DNA of 13,803 bases from the NCBI GenBank assembly GCA_036554605.1, contig DATBMY010000375.1, positions 1-13,803 on the forward strand, read 5' to 3'. Origin of the DNA: DATBMY01 sp036554605. Lineage in GTDB: Bacteria > Acidobacteriota > Blastocatellia > UBA7656. Below the pieces are notes generated by a model. That model had not been told where the DNA came from. It did not search any database and saw only the letters and a program-made list of their open reading frames with translations. Made by a program: the position numbers and the translations under genes. Shown one piece after another: positions 1 through 7,408 of the stretch (position 1 is the first letter of the stretch; each line of letters begins with the position of its first letter).

Positions 1-500
1 GAGGCGGCCGCCGGGACGAGCATTCGACTCTTCTTTGCCCCCCGGCGCGGCGTCTCGTATCCAGTAACGGCGTACCCTTCGACGGAAAGGTTGGAATAAC
101 GCCCGGCACCCGCGGAGTAATGATCTTTATCAGGTCTGTTATTTGAAACGCGCCTCGGGCGCGAGAGCAACCCTATCTCACGCCCGGGCCTGACGAGGAA
201 CTCTTTGATTACGGATTTTCGCACGAGGCGCTCGCCGTGGCGGCGGGCCGCCTCGTAGGATTTGAATGAACCGATGAAGATGCGCGTCCAGTTGCCCCGC
301 CCCTTGATCTCAATCGTGCCCCAGACGGGTTTTTCTCCTGCTTGTGTCAGCCACGCGGCAAAGTCCTCGGCCAGCATCGCATCGGGATACGAGGCCACTT
401 GCAGTGTAAAGAGCTCGCCGGCCTTGCCCTGCTCGCCGCGAGCAGGCTGAGCCAGAAAGAGAAAAAACAGCATGAAAACCGGTATCAACCTGGACTGCAT
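1..500 (-). CDS. Exported SPOR-domain protein (partial, C-terminus beyond window)
   Basis: Translation from the ATG at 500-498 stays open to the left edge, giving at least 166 residues. Residues 1-22 form a signal peptide (short basic start, then a Phe/Leu-rich core, then AQPARG), so the protein is exported. Residues about 31-105 match the SPOR fold pattern: FTLQVASYPD, an alpha-helical stretch AEDFAAWL, GRGNWTRIFIGSF and a second helix EAARRHGERL. SPOR domains bind denuded septal peptidoglycan, so a cell-envelope or division-site role is inferred. After residue 105 the chain is basic and low in hydrophobics, probably a linker to a further domain outside the window. A GAGGGAG ribosome site lies just upstream of the start. 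A promoter at 680-708 points at it. The SPOR call is from pattern recognition; the whole-protein function is unknown. Confidence 0.75.
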   Translation of the reverse strand, partial: MQSRLIPVFMLFFLFLAQPARGEQGKAGELFTLQVASYPDAMLAEDFAAWLTQAGEKPVWGTIEIKGRGNWTRIFIGSFKSYEAARRHGERLVRKSVIKEFLVRPGREIGLLSRPRRVSNNRPDKDHYSAGAGRYSNLSVEGYAVTGYETPRRGAKKSRMLVPAAA

Positions 501-679
501 TGCTCCCTCAATAGGTGGTGATGGCAAGCGTCCTTAGCGCGGGTGGCAAAAAAACAACAAGACGAATAGCAAACAGGGTTCCAAGAAAAGGAGGCATGAA
601 AAAGGCCGGTGCGCGAAAGCAGGTAGCAAAACAAAGGTGCCGGTTTCGCCAAGGGGCTTACGGCCGCCCGAACGCCACT

Positions 680-708
680 ATACTAGGATCATAGACTCGG
701 CCAGTCAA
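680..708 (-). promoter_or_regulatory. Sigma70-type promoter for the SPOR gene
   Basis: On the minus strand, TTGACT (708-703) is followed by a 17-base spacer and TAGTAT (685-680). The -35 box matches consensus at 5 of 6 bases and the -10 at 4 of 6. It would give a leader of about 170 bases before the SPOR start at 500. The leader contains no obvious regulator-binding structure. The same bases on the plus strand include TATACT, but no -35 box fits it. Confidence 0.5.
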
Positions 709-853
709 TAGTTATTCCTTTGATTGCCAGTATGGAGATGATGCAGCGGTGTCTGCTTTGCGACCAGAAACATTTGCCGGCGATTGGGCCATTATTGTCG
801 CGGAGAAATCGATTGTTCCGGAGAATGGTGATGGGTTAAACTAGCAGGTGATT

Positions 854-908
854 AACCCCCAGTTATTGCGTGAAGAGTTTTTGCGCAAGGCGGGGGTTTC
901 TTTCTTTA
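854..908 (+). terminator. Orphan terminator-like hairpin with T-rich tail
   Basis: AACCCCC at 854-860 pairs with GGGGGTT at 892-898. An inner TTGCG/CGCAA stem lies between them, and TTCTTTCTTT follows at 898-907. This has the form of an intrinsic terminator on the plus strand, but no convincing plus-strand gene lies upstream. It may end an unrecognised small transcript, or be a leader structure of the gene starting at 1048. The rest of the gap 501-1047 holds only the SPOR promoter and two weak short reading frames (see rejected list). Confidence 0.35.
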
Positions 909-1047
909 AAGTGATATTTGGCGCGGCGACGTCGCGTGTGAGCGTATTACGACTCAGCCGAGGCTCAAAGGGTGCGCGCTTCATGCCCTCAGAATACCGG
1001 CGCGTTTCCGACAGGACATGCGGGTTCGGTTCGAGCAAGGGGATTGC

Positions 1048-1629
1048 ATGACTGCAAAGATTTCGAGCCGGCGCCCTTCGGGCGGGGCTGCCGGCGATGA
1101 GATTACGATTCAGATTGCGGAGCGGGACGGAAAGCAAGTGATAATTATCAAAGAGCGTGGCGGGCAGCTTTCATCGCCCGATCAGTCCATAGAGATCACG
1201 GCCGACATGCTGGTAGAGCTCAAGCGCACGCTCGACCGCCTGGAAGAGGGCGGCGATGCGGCTCAACCAGAGTCGGAATGCAGAAGAGCTTTCGCGCACG
1301 AGTCGGAAGAAGAGTTCGCGCGCATACTCGATTTTTATCACATCGATTGGCAGTATGAGCCTCGCACTTTCCCTATAGAGTGGGATGAGCAGGGCAGGGT
1401 GGCTAGCAGCTTTACGCCGGACTTCTACCTGCCGCAGCAGGACCTTTACATAGAGCTGACGACGCTCAAGCAGCCGCTCGTGACAAAGAAGAACCGCAAA
1501 CTGCGACGTCTTAAAGAACTCTACCCCGAAGTGAATATAAAGATACTTTACGCATCCGATTACCAGAAGCTGGTACAAAAATTCGCCGCAAGCTCGAGCG
1601 GCGGCCGGCAATCGTCGATTGAGGGATAA
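1048..1629 (+). CDS. PD-(D/E)XK-like protein of unknown function, upstream of hpt
   Basis: This gene encodes 193 residues. I chose the ATG at 1048 because AAGGGG lies six bases upstream; the in-frame ATG at 1018 has no ribosome site. Residues about 17-70 form a small charged domain (EITIQIAERDGKQVIIIKE, then a helix). Residues about 83-175 look like a restriction-endonuclease fold: acidic helix ESEEEFARILDF, strand YEPRTFPIEW, then FTPDFYLP (122-129) and LYIELTTLK (133-141), then a basic stretch and the strand NIKILY. Asp125 and Glu136 fit the PD and (D/E) positions, but the lysine position (138) is Thr, so nuclease activity is uncertain. It is followed by hpt after 470 bases. I cannot assign a specific biological role. 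Confidence 0.7.
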   Translation: MTAKISSRRPSGGAAGDEITIQIAERDGKQVIIIKERGGQLSSPDQSIEITADMLVELKRTLDRLEEGGDAAQPESECRRAFAHESEEEFARILDFYHIDWQYEPRTFPIEWDEQGRVASSFTPDFYLPQQDLYIELTTLKQPLVTKKNRKLRRLKELYPEVNIKILYASDYQKLVQKFAASSSGGRQSSIEG

Positions 1630-1929
1630 AGCTAAGGCAAGATTCTTCAGGGCAAAAATAACGATCCCGAGTGATCCTAGTGTCCATCTCCGAGCCCTCA
1701 GCATTATGCAGAATGTCCTTGCGGACTTCTATCGCCGAAATCCGAAGACCTCGGCGCGCGAGACTCTTTCGAGCCTCAGCCACCACACTGAAGTTTCAAG
1801 CTTCGACCTTCCACTCCTTGCGGAGCTTCCGATCTCTACCTGAACTCGAAGATTTTCAACTAAAACCTCTCGGGATCGGACCCGATTGTTGCCAACCGAG
1901 CGGGGAGGATATTACCACAGGAGTTTTTT

Positions 1930-1958
1930 TTGTCAACAACATTTTGCGTCTTTTTAAG
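1930..1958 (+). promoter_or_regulatory. Candidate promoter of hpt
   Basis: TTGTCA (1930-1935, 5 of 6) is followed by 17 bases and TTTAAG (1953-1958, 4 of 6). It lies in the most AT-rich stretch of the window (about 1920-2015), about 140 bases before hpt. Apart from this and the inverted repeat at 1950-1982, I see nothing in the gap 1630-2101; its short reading frames lack ribosome sites. Confidence 0.35.
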
Positions 1959-1982
1959 AAAAAATTTTCGCGAGTTAAAAAG
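1950..1982. repeat. Inverted repeat CTTTTTAA-N17-TTAAAAAG overlapping the hpt -10 box
   Basis: CTTTTTAA (1950-1957) and TTAAAAAG (1975-1982) are perfect inverted copies. They flank an A/T-rich core with GAAAAAATTTTC. The left arm covers the candidate -10 box, which would suit an operator. It could also arise by chance in such AT-rich DNA. Confidence 0.35.
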
Positions 1983-2101
1983 ATTCTAAGCCGACGGAAA
2001 AAACTCGTTAAAATTATCGCCGGAGCGGGCAAGCGCCTCCCTTCAAGTCGTGTTAAGCTTTGCGCGCGCGCGATCGGCATACGCTCTTTCAGGAGTATTC
2101 T

Positions 2102-2653
2102 ATGAGCAATTTCTCGCCAATCGATCCTGAGATAGGGAAAGTGCTGATAACCCAGGATCAGCTTTGGGAGCGGGTTTCAGAGCTTGGACGCCGCATATCG
2201 GAGGATTTTGCCGGTAAAAACCTGACTGTCGTGGCCATGCTGAAAGGCTCGTTCATTTTCGCCGCGGACCTGCTGCGCGCGATCACGATAGATGTTTCCA
2301 TAGACTTCATGGCAATCTCCAGTTACTCGGAAAAATCCGTGTCGGGCGTCGTTCGCATAACCAAAGATCTTGACCAGAGCATTGCCGATAAAAACGTGCT
2401 GCTTGTAGAAGACATCGTCGACACAGGGCTCACGGCGAACTACCTCACGCGGGCGCTCAGGCAACGAAATCCCGCGAGCGTGGAAGTCTGCGCGCTTCTC
2501 GATAAAACGGCCCGCCGCATCATAGATCAACCGATAGCCTATAGCGGGTTTGAGATTCCCGATCTGTTCGTCGTCGGCTACGGGATGGATTACCAGCAGC
2601 GTTACCGCAACCTCCCCTATATCGCCACGCTGCGCAACATCACCAGCCCCTAG
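2102..2653 (+). CDS. hpt: Hypoxanthine phosphoribosyltransferase
   Basis: This cytoplasmic purine-salvage enzyme transfers the ribose-5-phosphate of PRPP to hypoxanthine or guanine, giving IMP or GMP. The 183-residue length is normal for bacterial HPRT. Visible motifs are the Lys-Gly-Ser PPi loop (48-50), SIDFMAISSY (66-75) before the flexible loop, and the PRPP-binding signature VLLVEDIVDTG (99-109). Also present are the purine-contacting LLDK region (132-135) and the C-terminal hood segment PDLFVVGYGMD (153-163). The start at 2102 has AGGAG seven bases upstream; the longer in-frame start at 2060 does not. The gene faces the minus-strand hydrolase that ends at 2729. Confidence 0.95.
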   Translation: MSNFSPIDPEIGKVLITQDQLWERVSELGRRISEDFAGKNLTVVAMLKGSFIFAADLLRAITIDVSIDFMAISSYSEKSVSGVVRITKDLDQSIADKNVLLVEDIVDTGLTANYLTRALRQRNPASVEVCALLDKTARRIIDQPIAYSGFEIPDLFVVGYGMDYQQRYRNLPYIATLRNITSP

Positions 2654-2682
2654 GTATTGAAGCAATAGAGGATTGAAGGACG

Positions 2683-2721
2683 GATTTTGGAGCGCTCCGC
2701 AGGGCAGCCGCACTCCAAATC
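2683..2721. terminator. Weak hairpin between convergent hpt and hydrolase genes
   Basis: GATTTTGGAG (2683-2692) can pair with CTCCAAATC (2713-2721) with one bulged T, around a 20-base loop. The sequence after it on the plus strand is pyrimidine-rich but has no clean T run. Its place between two converging genes favours a shared terminator. Confidence 0.3.
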
Positions 2722-2728
2722 TTCTCGC

Positions 2729-3502
2729 TCAGCTCTCTTTTCCATCACTACCCACATGCCGGATGATTTGCAGCAGCTCCTGCGCGACCAGAGATGGAGC
2801 GGCAACCGGCGCAAGATGATTCGTCGCGAGTTCTCTGACTTGCCATCGAGGATCACTACGGAGCCGCTCCGCGAGTGGGTCGTAAATACCTGCCCATACC
2901 TCGCCGTCGACCGGGCAACGTAGAAAAGTGCGCGGCACCGAATCGGCCGCGGAGTTTGAAAGACGTATGGGCTGGCGAAAGGTCTCGATAGGCTGAGCGT
3001 TCGAGGCGACTTTGTCGACAAGCCAGCGCCTCGTTTCCGCGTCCGGAAGCCACGCGCTGAAGAAGGCATCTATCTGTTCGGGCTCACCGAGCGAAGCTTT
3101 CCAGCCTTCGCCCCGGGTCCGCGCGATATGCTCCATCTCCTGTCGAAACTCGGGACCGGCCACGTCGAATTCCGACTCGCCGTCGCGCGGCACTTCGCCG
3201 TCCAGGTAGACCACATGCGCGAGCCGCTCGGGGACTCGATCAAGGACGCCGGTGACGACCATTCCGCCGTAGCTCCAGCCGACGAGCACCGCGTTATACA
3301 GATCTTCGTACTCCAGGAGATGGACTATATCCTCGATATGGGTATCAAGGTTAATGCCGGGGCCGGCCAGATGGATCCGCTCGCCAAGCCCGGTCAGTGT
3401 CGGAGTAAATACATCGTGCCCGTGCAGTCGAATGAGCGGAGCGACATGCTTCCACGCCCAACCGCCGCCCCAGGCGCCATGAACGAGAACGATAGTAGCC
3501 AT
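2729..3502 (-). CDS. Alpha/beta-fold hydrolase, plant methylesterase/EstC-like
   Basis: This gene encodes 257 residues from the ATG at 3502, which has GGAGG five bases upstream; an extra upstream in-frame stretch lacks such a site. The N-terminus MATIVLVHGAWGGGWAW gives the first beta strand and the HG oxyanion loop. GLGERIHL...INLDTHIEDI is typical of the branch that includes plant methylesterases, hydroxynitrile lyases and bacterial EstC-type esterases. The nucleophile elbow is GWSYGG with Ser77. The likely catalytic His is in TNHLAP near the C-terminus. There is no signal peptide, so the enzyme is cytoplasmic. Substrate is not predictable. It is the last gene of the minus-strand series and starts 53 bases after the DinB-like gene. 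Confidence 0.85.
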   Translation of the reverse strand: MATIVLVHGAWGGGWAWKHVAPLIRLHGHDVFTPTLTGLGERIHLAGPGINLDTHIEDIVHLLEYEDLYNAVLVGWSYGGMVVTGVLDRVPERLAHVVYLDGEVPRDGESEFDVAGPEFRQEMEHIARTRGEGWKASLGEPEQIDAFFSAWLPDAETRRWLVDKVASNAQPIETFRQPIRLSNSAADSVPRTFLRCPVDGEVWAGIYDPLAERLRSDPRWQVRELATNHLAPVAAPSLVAQELLQIIRHVGSDGKES

Positions 3503-3555
3503 ACCATCCTCCGATGTTCTGCCCGGATATTCTCCGCGCGTCATTGATAATGGCG

Positions 3556-4080
3556 TCACCTTGTGAAGATGATCTTCCCGGTCTCATTTTCACGCTCGAA
3601 TTCTTGCCGCTTGTCCGACTGTTCCAGCCCGAGGCGGCCAACTTCGATCTCGGCCTTTAAGTAATTCTCTCCGCGAACGCGACGACCGGCCAGGCGCCGG
3701 AGCATCGCCATCTGTCCGACATGCGTGAGCGCGTCGGCGATCGGGCCTTGAAAGATGTTTTCGCAGGAGCGGCCCAGAGCGGCATCGGAGGCCAGATAGT
3801 CATCCAGCTTCTTCAACCCCTCGAAGAAGCGCGCGACTTCCTGCTCCCACGGCAAGGGCGTTGAATCGCACCATTTCTGGTCTCCAATCGCAAGCGACAG
3901 GGCCCAATCGAGCAAGTCACCGGTATGAGCCAGGATCTGCGCCGGCGTTCGCGTGGTCTCGCCGATGCGAAACGACGAGAAACCATCCGGAGCATCGCGC
4001 AGAACTTTGCCGCCACGATAAGCCAGCGTGGAGACGGTATGGCGAAGCAGTTCGCGTTTCGGATCAATTATCGTGCTCAT
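3556..4080 (-). CDS. DinB-like four-helix-bundle protein
   Basis: This gene encodes 174 residues. The helical pattern fits the DinB/YfiT-like family, whose members are often metal-binding, sometimes thiol-dependent transferases. Residues 45-60 (TPAQILAHTGDLLDW) resemble the family's first metal-binding helix with His52. Residues 118-130 (LTHVGQMAMLRRL) resemble the last, with His120. The usual second histidine of HxxxH is Met124 here, so the metal site may be changed. AGAGGTGA before the ATG serves as ribosome site. It lies 48 bases after the channel gene and just before the hydrolase. Substrate is unknown. Confidence 0.75.
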   Translation of the reverse strand: MSTIIDPKRELLRHTVSTLAYRGGKVLRDAPDGFSSFRIGETTRTPAQILAHTGDLLDWALSLAIGDQKWCDSTPLPWEQEVARFFEGLKKLDDYLASDAALGRSCENIFQGPIADALTHVGQMAMLRRLAGRRVRGENYLKAEIEVGRLGLEQSDKRQEFERENETGKIIFTR

Positions 4081-4128
4081 GCAATCACCTCTGCTTCTAC
4101 TCGAATTCTTCCAATGGCGCGTGCGGGA

Positions 4129-4953
4129 TCAATATTCTATTTCTTTCCCGCAATGCGGACAAACTCCCTTCTTTGTTTTGTGTTTTTGAATCTCCTCAAC
4201 AAAACTGACCGCCAGGATTCCCGTGGGCAAGGCGAACACTCCTATCCCGAGTATCGAGATTATAGCGCCTAAGATCTTCCCCAACGCGGTGATAGGAAAA
4301 ACGTCGCCATAACCGACCGTCGTCAGCGTTACGATCGCCCACCACATTGTGGAGGGTATGTCCTGAAACTTATCAGGCTGATCTTCATGTTCGGCGAAAT
4401 ACATGAAAGCCGAAGCCATTATGACCAGCAGGACCAGCATCATTGCCGTTATAACAAGCTCTTCTTTCTTGTTCTTGAATACGCGACCGAAGAGCCGTAT
4501 CGAAGATGAATACCGCCCCAGCTTCGCAACCCGAAATATTCGAAAGAGCCTGAGAGCGCGAATAAAACGGAGGTCGGTATGTAGAAAGGCCAGATAGAAG
4601 GGCAGGACTGCGAGCAGGTCGATCAAAGACATCGGCTTGATCATGAAACGCAGCCTTCCGGCGACCGGGGTTGAATACTCAGCCCGCGAAACGCAGGACC
4701 AGACTCTCGCAAGGTACTCGATGGAGAAGACTATGACTGAGAATACTTCGAACCAGTGAAAGAGGCTCTCGAAGCGTTCTTCAAATGGTTTTACGGTTCC
4801 GACGATCACCGCCACGACGTTGAGGAAGATCAGGGCAAGAATGAATATATCGAAGACGCGGCTGGGCACGTCGCCCGGTTTTGCAATGTCCAATATCTCC
4901 CACGTCCTATGTTTCAGGTTACGGGTCGACTGGCTACGTTTTGCTCTCGTCAT
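4129..4953 (-). CDS. Voltage-gated-type potassium channel with C-terminal CxxC tail
   Basis: This 274-residue inner-membrane protein has the six-helix Kv plan. S1 is about residues 33-53, S2 66-86, S3 about 108-125, and S4 128-145 with Arg129, 132, 135, 138, 141 and Lys144 at every third position. S5 is about 166-186, then the pore helix (TMWWAIVTL), the selectivity filter TTVGYGD (211-217) and S6 about 226-252. It conducts K+ as a tetramer, and the intact S4 charges imply voltage sensing. After S6 the tail carries CPHCG (265-269), a half zinc knuckle unusual for simple Kv channels. There is no strong ribosome site before the ATG. The 57-base gap to the exonuclease gene suggests cotranscription. 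Confidence 0.9.
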   Translation of the reverse strand: MTRAKRSQSTRNLKHRTWEILDIAKPGDVPSRVFDIFILALIFLNVVAVIVGTVKPFEERFESLFHWFEVFSVIVFSIEYLARVWSCVSRAEYSTPVAGRLRFMIKPMSLIDLLAVLPFYLAFLHTDLRFIRALRLFRIFRVAKLGRYSSSIRLFGRVFKNKKEELVITAMMLVLLVIMASAFMYFAEHEDQPDKFQDIPSTMWWAIVTLTTVGYGDVFPITALGKILGAIISILGIGVFALPTGILAVSFVEEIQKHKTKKGVCPHCGKEIEY

Positions 4954-5010
4954 TGATTATCCCAACGGCGCTGTGACCGGGCGCGGGCCGCCTGCCTGTC
5001 TATCTGCCCA

Positions 5011-5562
5011 TCACCTGATATTCTCCGCAAGCATGTTGCAGAATAACGCCCCTTGCGAGATAGCATCATCCAACGCAATGTGCGTGTAGGGCAGATCGTC
5101 AAACCACTGCTCCGGCATACTATCTTTATTCACTTCGTAGAAGTCTCTCTTCATCATTGCCATCGCATATGTCTTTATATCCAGCGCATAGTAAGAGAAA
5201 GGGCTCTCTCCCGCGAATCTGTACAGATAATAAGTAATGAACATGAAATCGAAGGCGGCCGGATAGCCCACGAACACTGCATTGCCAGGCAATCCCTTCA
5301 ACCAGGAGACGTACTCAGGCATGACTATCACGGGCGGCTGAGGGTTCCTGCGGCAAGCCTCCCACGCTGTAGGCTGCGTCTCCCACCATGCCATAGTTAG
5401 CGGGTCGGCGCTTGCCCCGGCGAGCGTCTCCAGGTTGGCGGAGAAGGTCCGCACGAGAGTCTTATCAGGAAGATAGGCCGCCGACGCAAAACTGAGCATA
5501 GAGTTTAGCCCCGGAACCGGCCCGTCAGTTTCAATATCCGTGCTTACATAGATTTCATTCAT
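5011..5562 (-). CDS. DEDDh-family 3'-5' exonuclease
   Basis: This gene encodes 183 residues with the DnaQ-like fold. ExoI is Asp9 and Glu11 in STDIETDG. ExoII is about Asp105 in AAFDFMF. ExoIII is His161 and Asp166 in HIALDDAISQG, the DEDDh arrangement. These acidic residues bind two divalent ions for removal of nucleotides from a 3' end. The length is that of a stand-alone exonuclease rather than a polymerase domain. Whether it acts on DNA or RNA cannot be told. It lies 37 bases after modC and has only a weak GGTGA-type ribosome site. Confidence 0.85.
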   Translation of the reverse strand: MNEIYVSTDIETDGPVPGLNSMLSFASAAYLPDKTLVRTFSANLETLAGASADPLTMAWWETQPTAWEACRRNPQPPVIVMPEYVSWLKGLPGNAVFVGYPAAFDFMFITYYLYRFAGESPFSYYALDIKTYAMAMMKRDFYEVNKDSMPEQWFDDLPYTHIALDDAISQGALFCNMLAENIR

Positions 5563-5585
5563 ATATCACGTCACCAGTGTTGATA

Positions 5586-5606
5586 CGCCTGACTCTTTCT
5601 CAGGCG
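5586..5606. other. Hairpin overlapping the end of modC
   Basis: CGCCTGA (5586-5592) pairs perfectly with TCAGGCG (5600-5606) around a 7-base loop. The modC stop codon lies in one arm. No T run follows on the minus strand, so it is not a clear terminator. It could protect or process the message between modC and the exonuclease gene. Confidence 0.35.
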
Positions 5607-6688
5607 CTTTCGTCGAGTAGATAGCACGAGTGGGTCTTGAAAGCCAGCCACACCTGATTGCCGGTTGCGAGCCCGAGCTCGCGAACGGCCTCGCGGGTCA
5701 CGCTGACCGTCCAGCGTACGCCGCCGAGCACCTCGATGTGCGTGTGGTTGCTCTTCACTTCGATCTTCGTTATCTGGCCGGTCAGCACGTTGCGCGCCGA
5801 GGTCAGGCGCGGCTCCTCGGTGGCAAGCAATATATCGCCCGGCGGCACGACCACGCGGACTCTCTGGCCCGCCGCCGCGTCCCCGTAAGGGACCTCAACG
5901 CGGCAGGCTCCCGTCCCGTCGCTTATTTCGACGCTCATGGTCCCGCCCTCGGCGCTGCTCGTTATGACCGTGCCTTCGAATATATTATCCGCTACCGTCA
6001 GCTTTGCGACGCTCGCCGTCGCGGGCGCGCGAAAGACGGCCAGCGGCTCGCCCGTCGCGATGACGCGCCCGCGCTCGTAGACGATCACGCGCTCGCCCAT
6101 CGTTATCGCCTCTTCGCGGCTGTGCGTCACATAGATTATAGGGAGCCGCATCTCGCGGTTTATCGCCTTCAGATCGGCAATGATTGCCGTCTTCGTCGCT
6201 TCGTCTATCGCGGAAAGCGGCTCGTCGAGAAGCAGTATTCTCGGCCCGCTCGAAAGCGCCCGGGCGAGCGCCACGCGCTGCGCTTCGCCACCCGATATGT
6301 CGCGCGGCCGGCGCCGGGCCGTCTGGCTTATGCGAAGCGACTCCATTATCGCCAGGGCGCGCTCGCGATTGCTCGCTCGATCTCCGCCCATCCCGAACTC
6401 GACGTTTTCCAGCACCGAGAGGTGAGGAAACAGCGCGAGATTTTGAAAGACGTATCCGACCCGGCGCTTCCTCGCGGGGATATCGATCCGGCGCCCGGCG
6501 TCAAACAGAGTCTCTTCGCTGATTGTGATTGCGCCCGAATCCGGCCTCAGTATTCCAGCGATCGCGCGAAGCGTCATGCTCTTGCCCGAACCCGAAGGGC
6601 CGAACAGTATCGTCACCCCGGGCGGGGCCTCGAACCCCACGTCCAGCGCAAACTCGCCAATCTTCTTTATTATCCTTACGCGCAGCAT
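5600..6688 (-). CDS. modC: Molybdate ABC transporter ATP-binding protein
   Basis: This gene encodes 362 residues, a normal ModC length. The ATPase domain (1 to about 230) has Walker A GPSGSGKS (30-37), Q-loop Gln82 in VFQNLALFPHL, signature ISGGE (131-135, for LSGGQ), Walker B ILLLDEP (151-157) and H-loop His189. From about residue 285 there is a mop-type TOBE domain (SARNVLTGQI...SNHTHIEVLGG) that binds oxyanion; together with the ModB neighbour this favours molybdate or tungstate over sulfate or iron. The protein powers import at the inner face of the membrane. It starts 32 bases after modB and is probably translated from the same message. Confidence 0.9.
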   Translation of the reverse strand: MLRVRIIKKIGEFALDVGFEAPPGVTILFGPSGSGKSMTLRAIAGILRPDSGAITISEETLFDAGRRIDIPARKRRVGYVFQNLALFPHLSVLENVEFGMGGDRASNRERALAIMESLRISQTARRRPRDISGGEAQRVALARALSSGPRILLLDEPLSAIDEATKTAIIADLKAINREMRLPIIYVTHSREEAITMGERVIVYERGRVIATGEPLAVFRAPATASVAKLTVADNIFEGTVITSSAEGGTMSVEISDGTGACRVEVPYGDAAAGQRVRVVVPPGDILLATEEPRLTSARNVLTGQITKIEVKSNHTHIEVLGGVRWTVSVTREAVRELGLATGNQVWLAFKTHSCYLLDESA

Positions 6689-6720
6689 GAGTTCTCGCGG
6701 ACGATCCGTTGCTCGCGGCG

Positions 6721-7383
6721 CTAGCGCAGCGCGGCAAGCTTATTGGTCGCATAAACGATCAGCAGCGCCGCGCCGGAAAGTATCAGCACGAGCAGCAACG
6801 CGTAATCGTCCCGGCCCGATTGCGTCGCATCATAGATGGCGATGGCCGCCGTCTGCGTGCGGCCAGGGATGTTGCCCGCGACCATGAGCGTCGCGCCGAA
6901 ATCGCCGAGCGAGCGCGCAAACGCGAGCATCGCCGCGGCGATAATCCCGCGCGCCGCAAGCGGCAGCGTCACGCGGCGAAAGACTCGCCATTCCGATTGG
7001 CCAAGTGTTCGCGCCGCGTCTTCGAGGTCTCGATCAACCGCGCCAATCGCCGCCCGCGAGCTCTTTACCATAAGCGGCAGCGCGCCGATTGCCGCGGCGA
7101 TGACCGCGCCTTTCCAGGTGAAGACCAGCGGCTGGCCAGTCAGCGATTCAAATGCCCGCCCTACGGGGCTCGCCCGTCCCAAAAGCACGAGCAGGTAATA
7201 ACCCAGCACCGTCGGCGGCAATACGAGAGGCAGCGTGACGGCCGCGTCCAGAAGCTCGCGGCCAAAGAATCGCCGCCGCGCAAGCAGCCACCCGAGCGCG
7301 ACCCCCGTTACGACGACCGCCGAGGTCGCCATCAACGCAACCTGTATTGAGAGCCGGAGAGGGAACCAGTCTATGTCGCTCAT
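6721..7383 (-). CDS. modB: Molybdate ABC transporter permease
   Basis: This gene encodes 220 residues, typical for ModB, with about five or six membrane helices. The first is SIQVALMATSAVVVTGVALG, then LPLVLPPTVLGYYLLVLL (family-typical LPLVLPPTV), AVIAAAIGALPL and a C-terminal hydrophobic segment. The cytoplasmic EAA loop EDAARTLGQSEWRVFRRVTLP (121-141) is the docking site for ModC. FARSLGDFGATLMVAGNIPG is also characteristic of ModB and its sulfate relatives. No ModA binding-protein gene is seen next to it. It starts 25 bases after the end of the MidA-type gene. Confidence 0.93.
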   Translation of the reverse strand: MSDIDWFPLRLSIQVALMATSAVVVTGVALGWLLARRRFFGRELLDAAVTLPLVLPPTVLGYYLLVLLGRASPVGRAFESLTGQPLVFTWKGAVIAAAIGALPLMVKSSRAAIGAVDRDLEDAARTLGQSEWRVFRRVTLPLAARGIIAAAMLAFARSLGDFGATLMVAGNIPGRTQTAAIAIYDATQSGRDDYALLLVLILSGAALLIVYATNKLAALR

Positions 7384-7408
7384 CGGGTGTTGAAGATAGC
7401 ATAACTGT

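Noticed and set aside
596..694. Short plus-strand frame starting MKKAGARKQV
   Set aside because: AAGGAGG is only one base from the ATG, too close for initiation, and the peptide has no recognisable features.
732..839. Short plus-strand frame starting MEMMQRCLLC
   Set aside because: No usable ribosome site and no known family; kept only as a possible small transcript in the findings.
1619..2105. Overlapping short frames between the PD-(D/E)XK-like gene and hpt, on both strands
   Set aside because: No ribosome sites, no recognisable domains, and they cross the AT-rich promoter region.
5630..6724. Long plus-strand frame of 364 codons opposite modC
   Set aside because: It mirrors modC, has shadow-like Arg/Ala/His-rich composition and no recognisable domain.
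6709..7350. Plus-strand frame opposite modB
   Set aside because: Antisense shadow of modB, rich in Arg and without family features.
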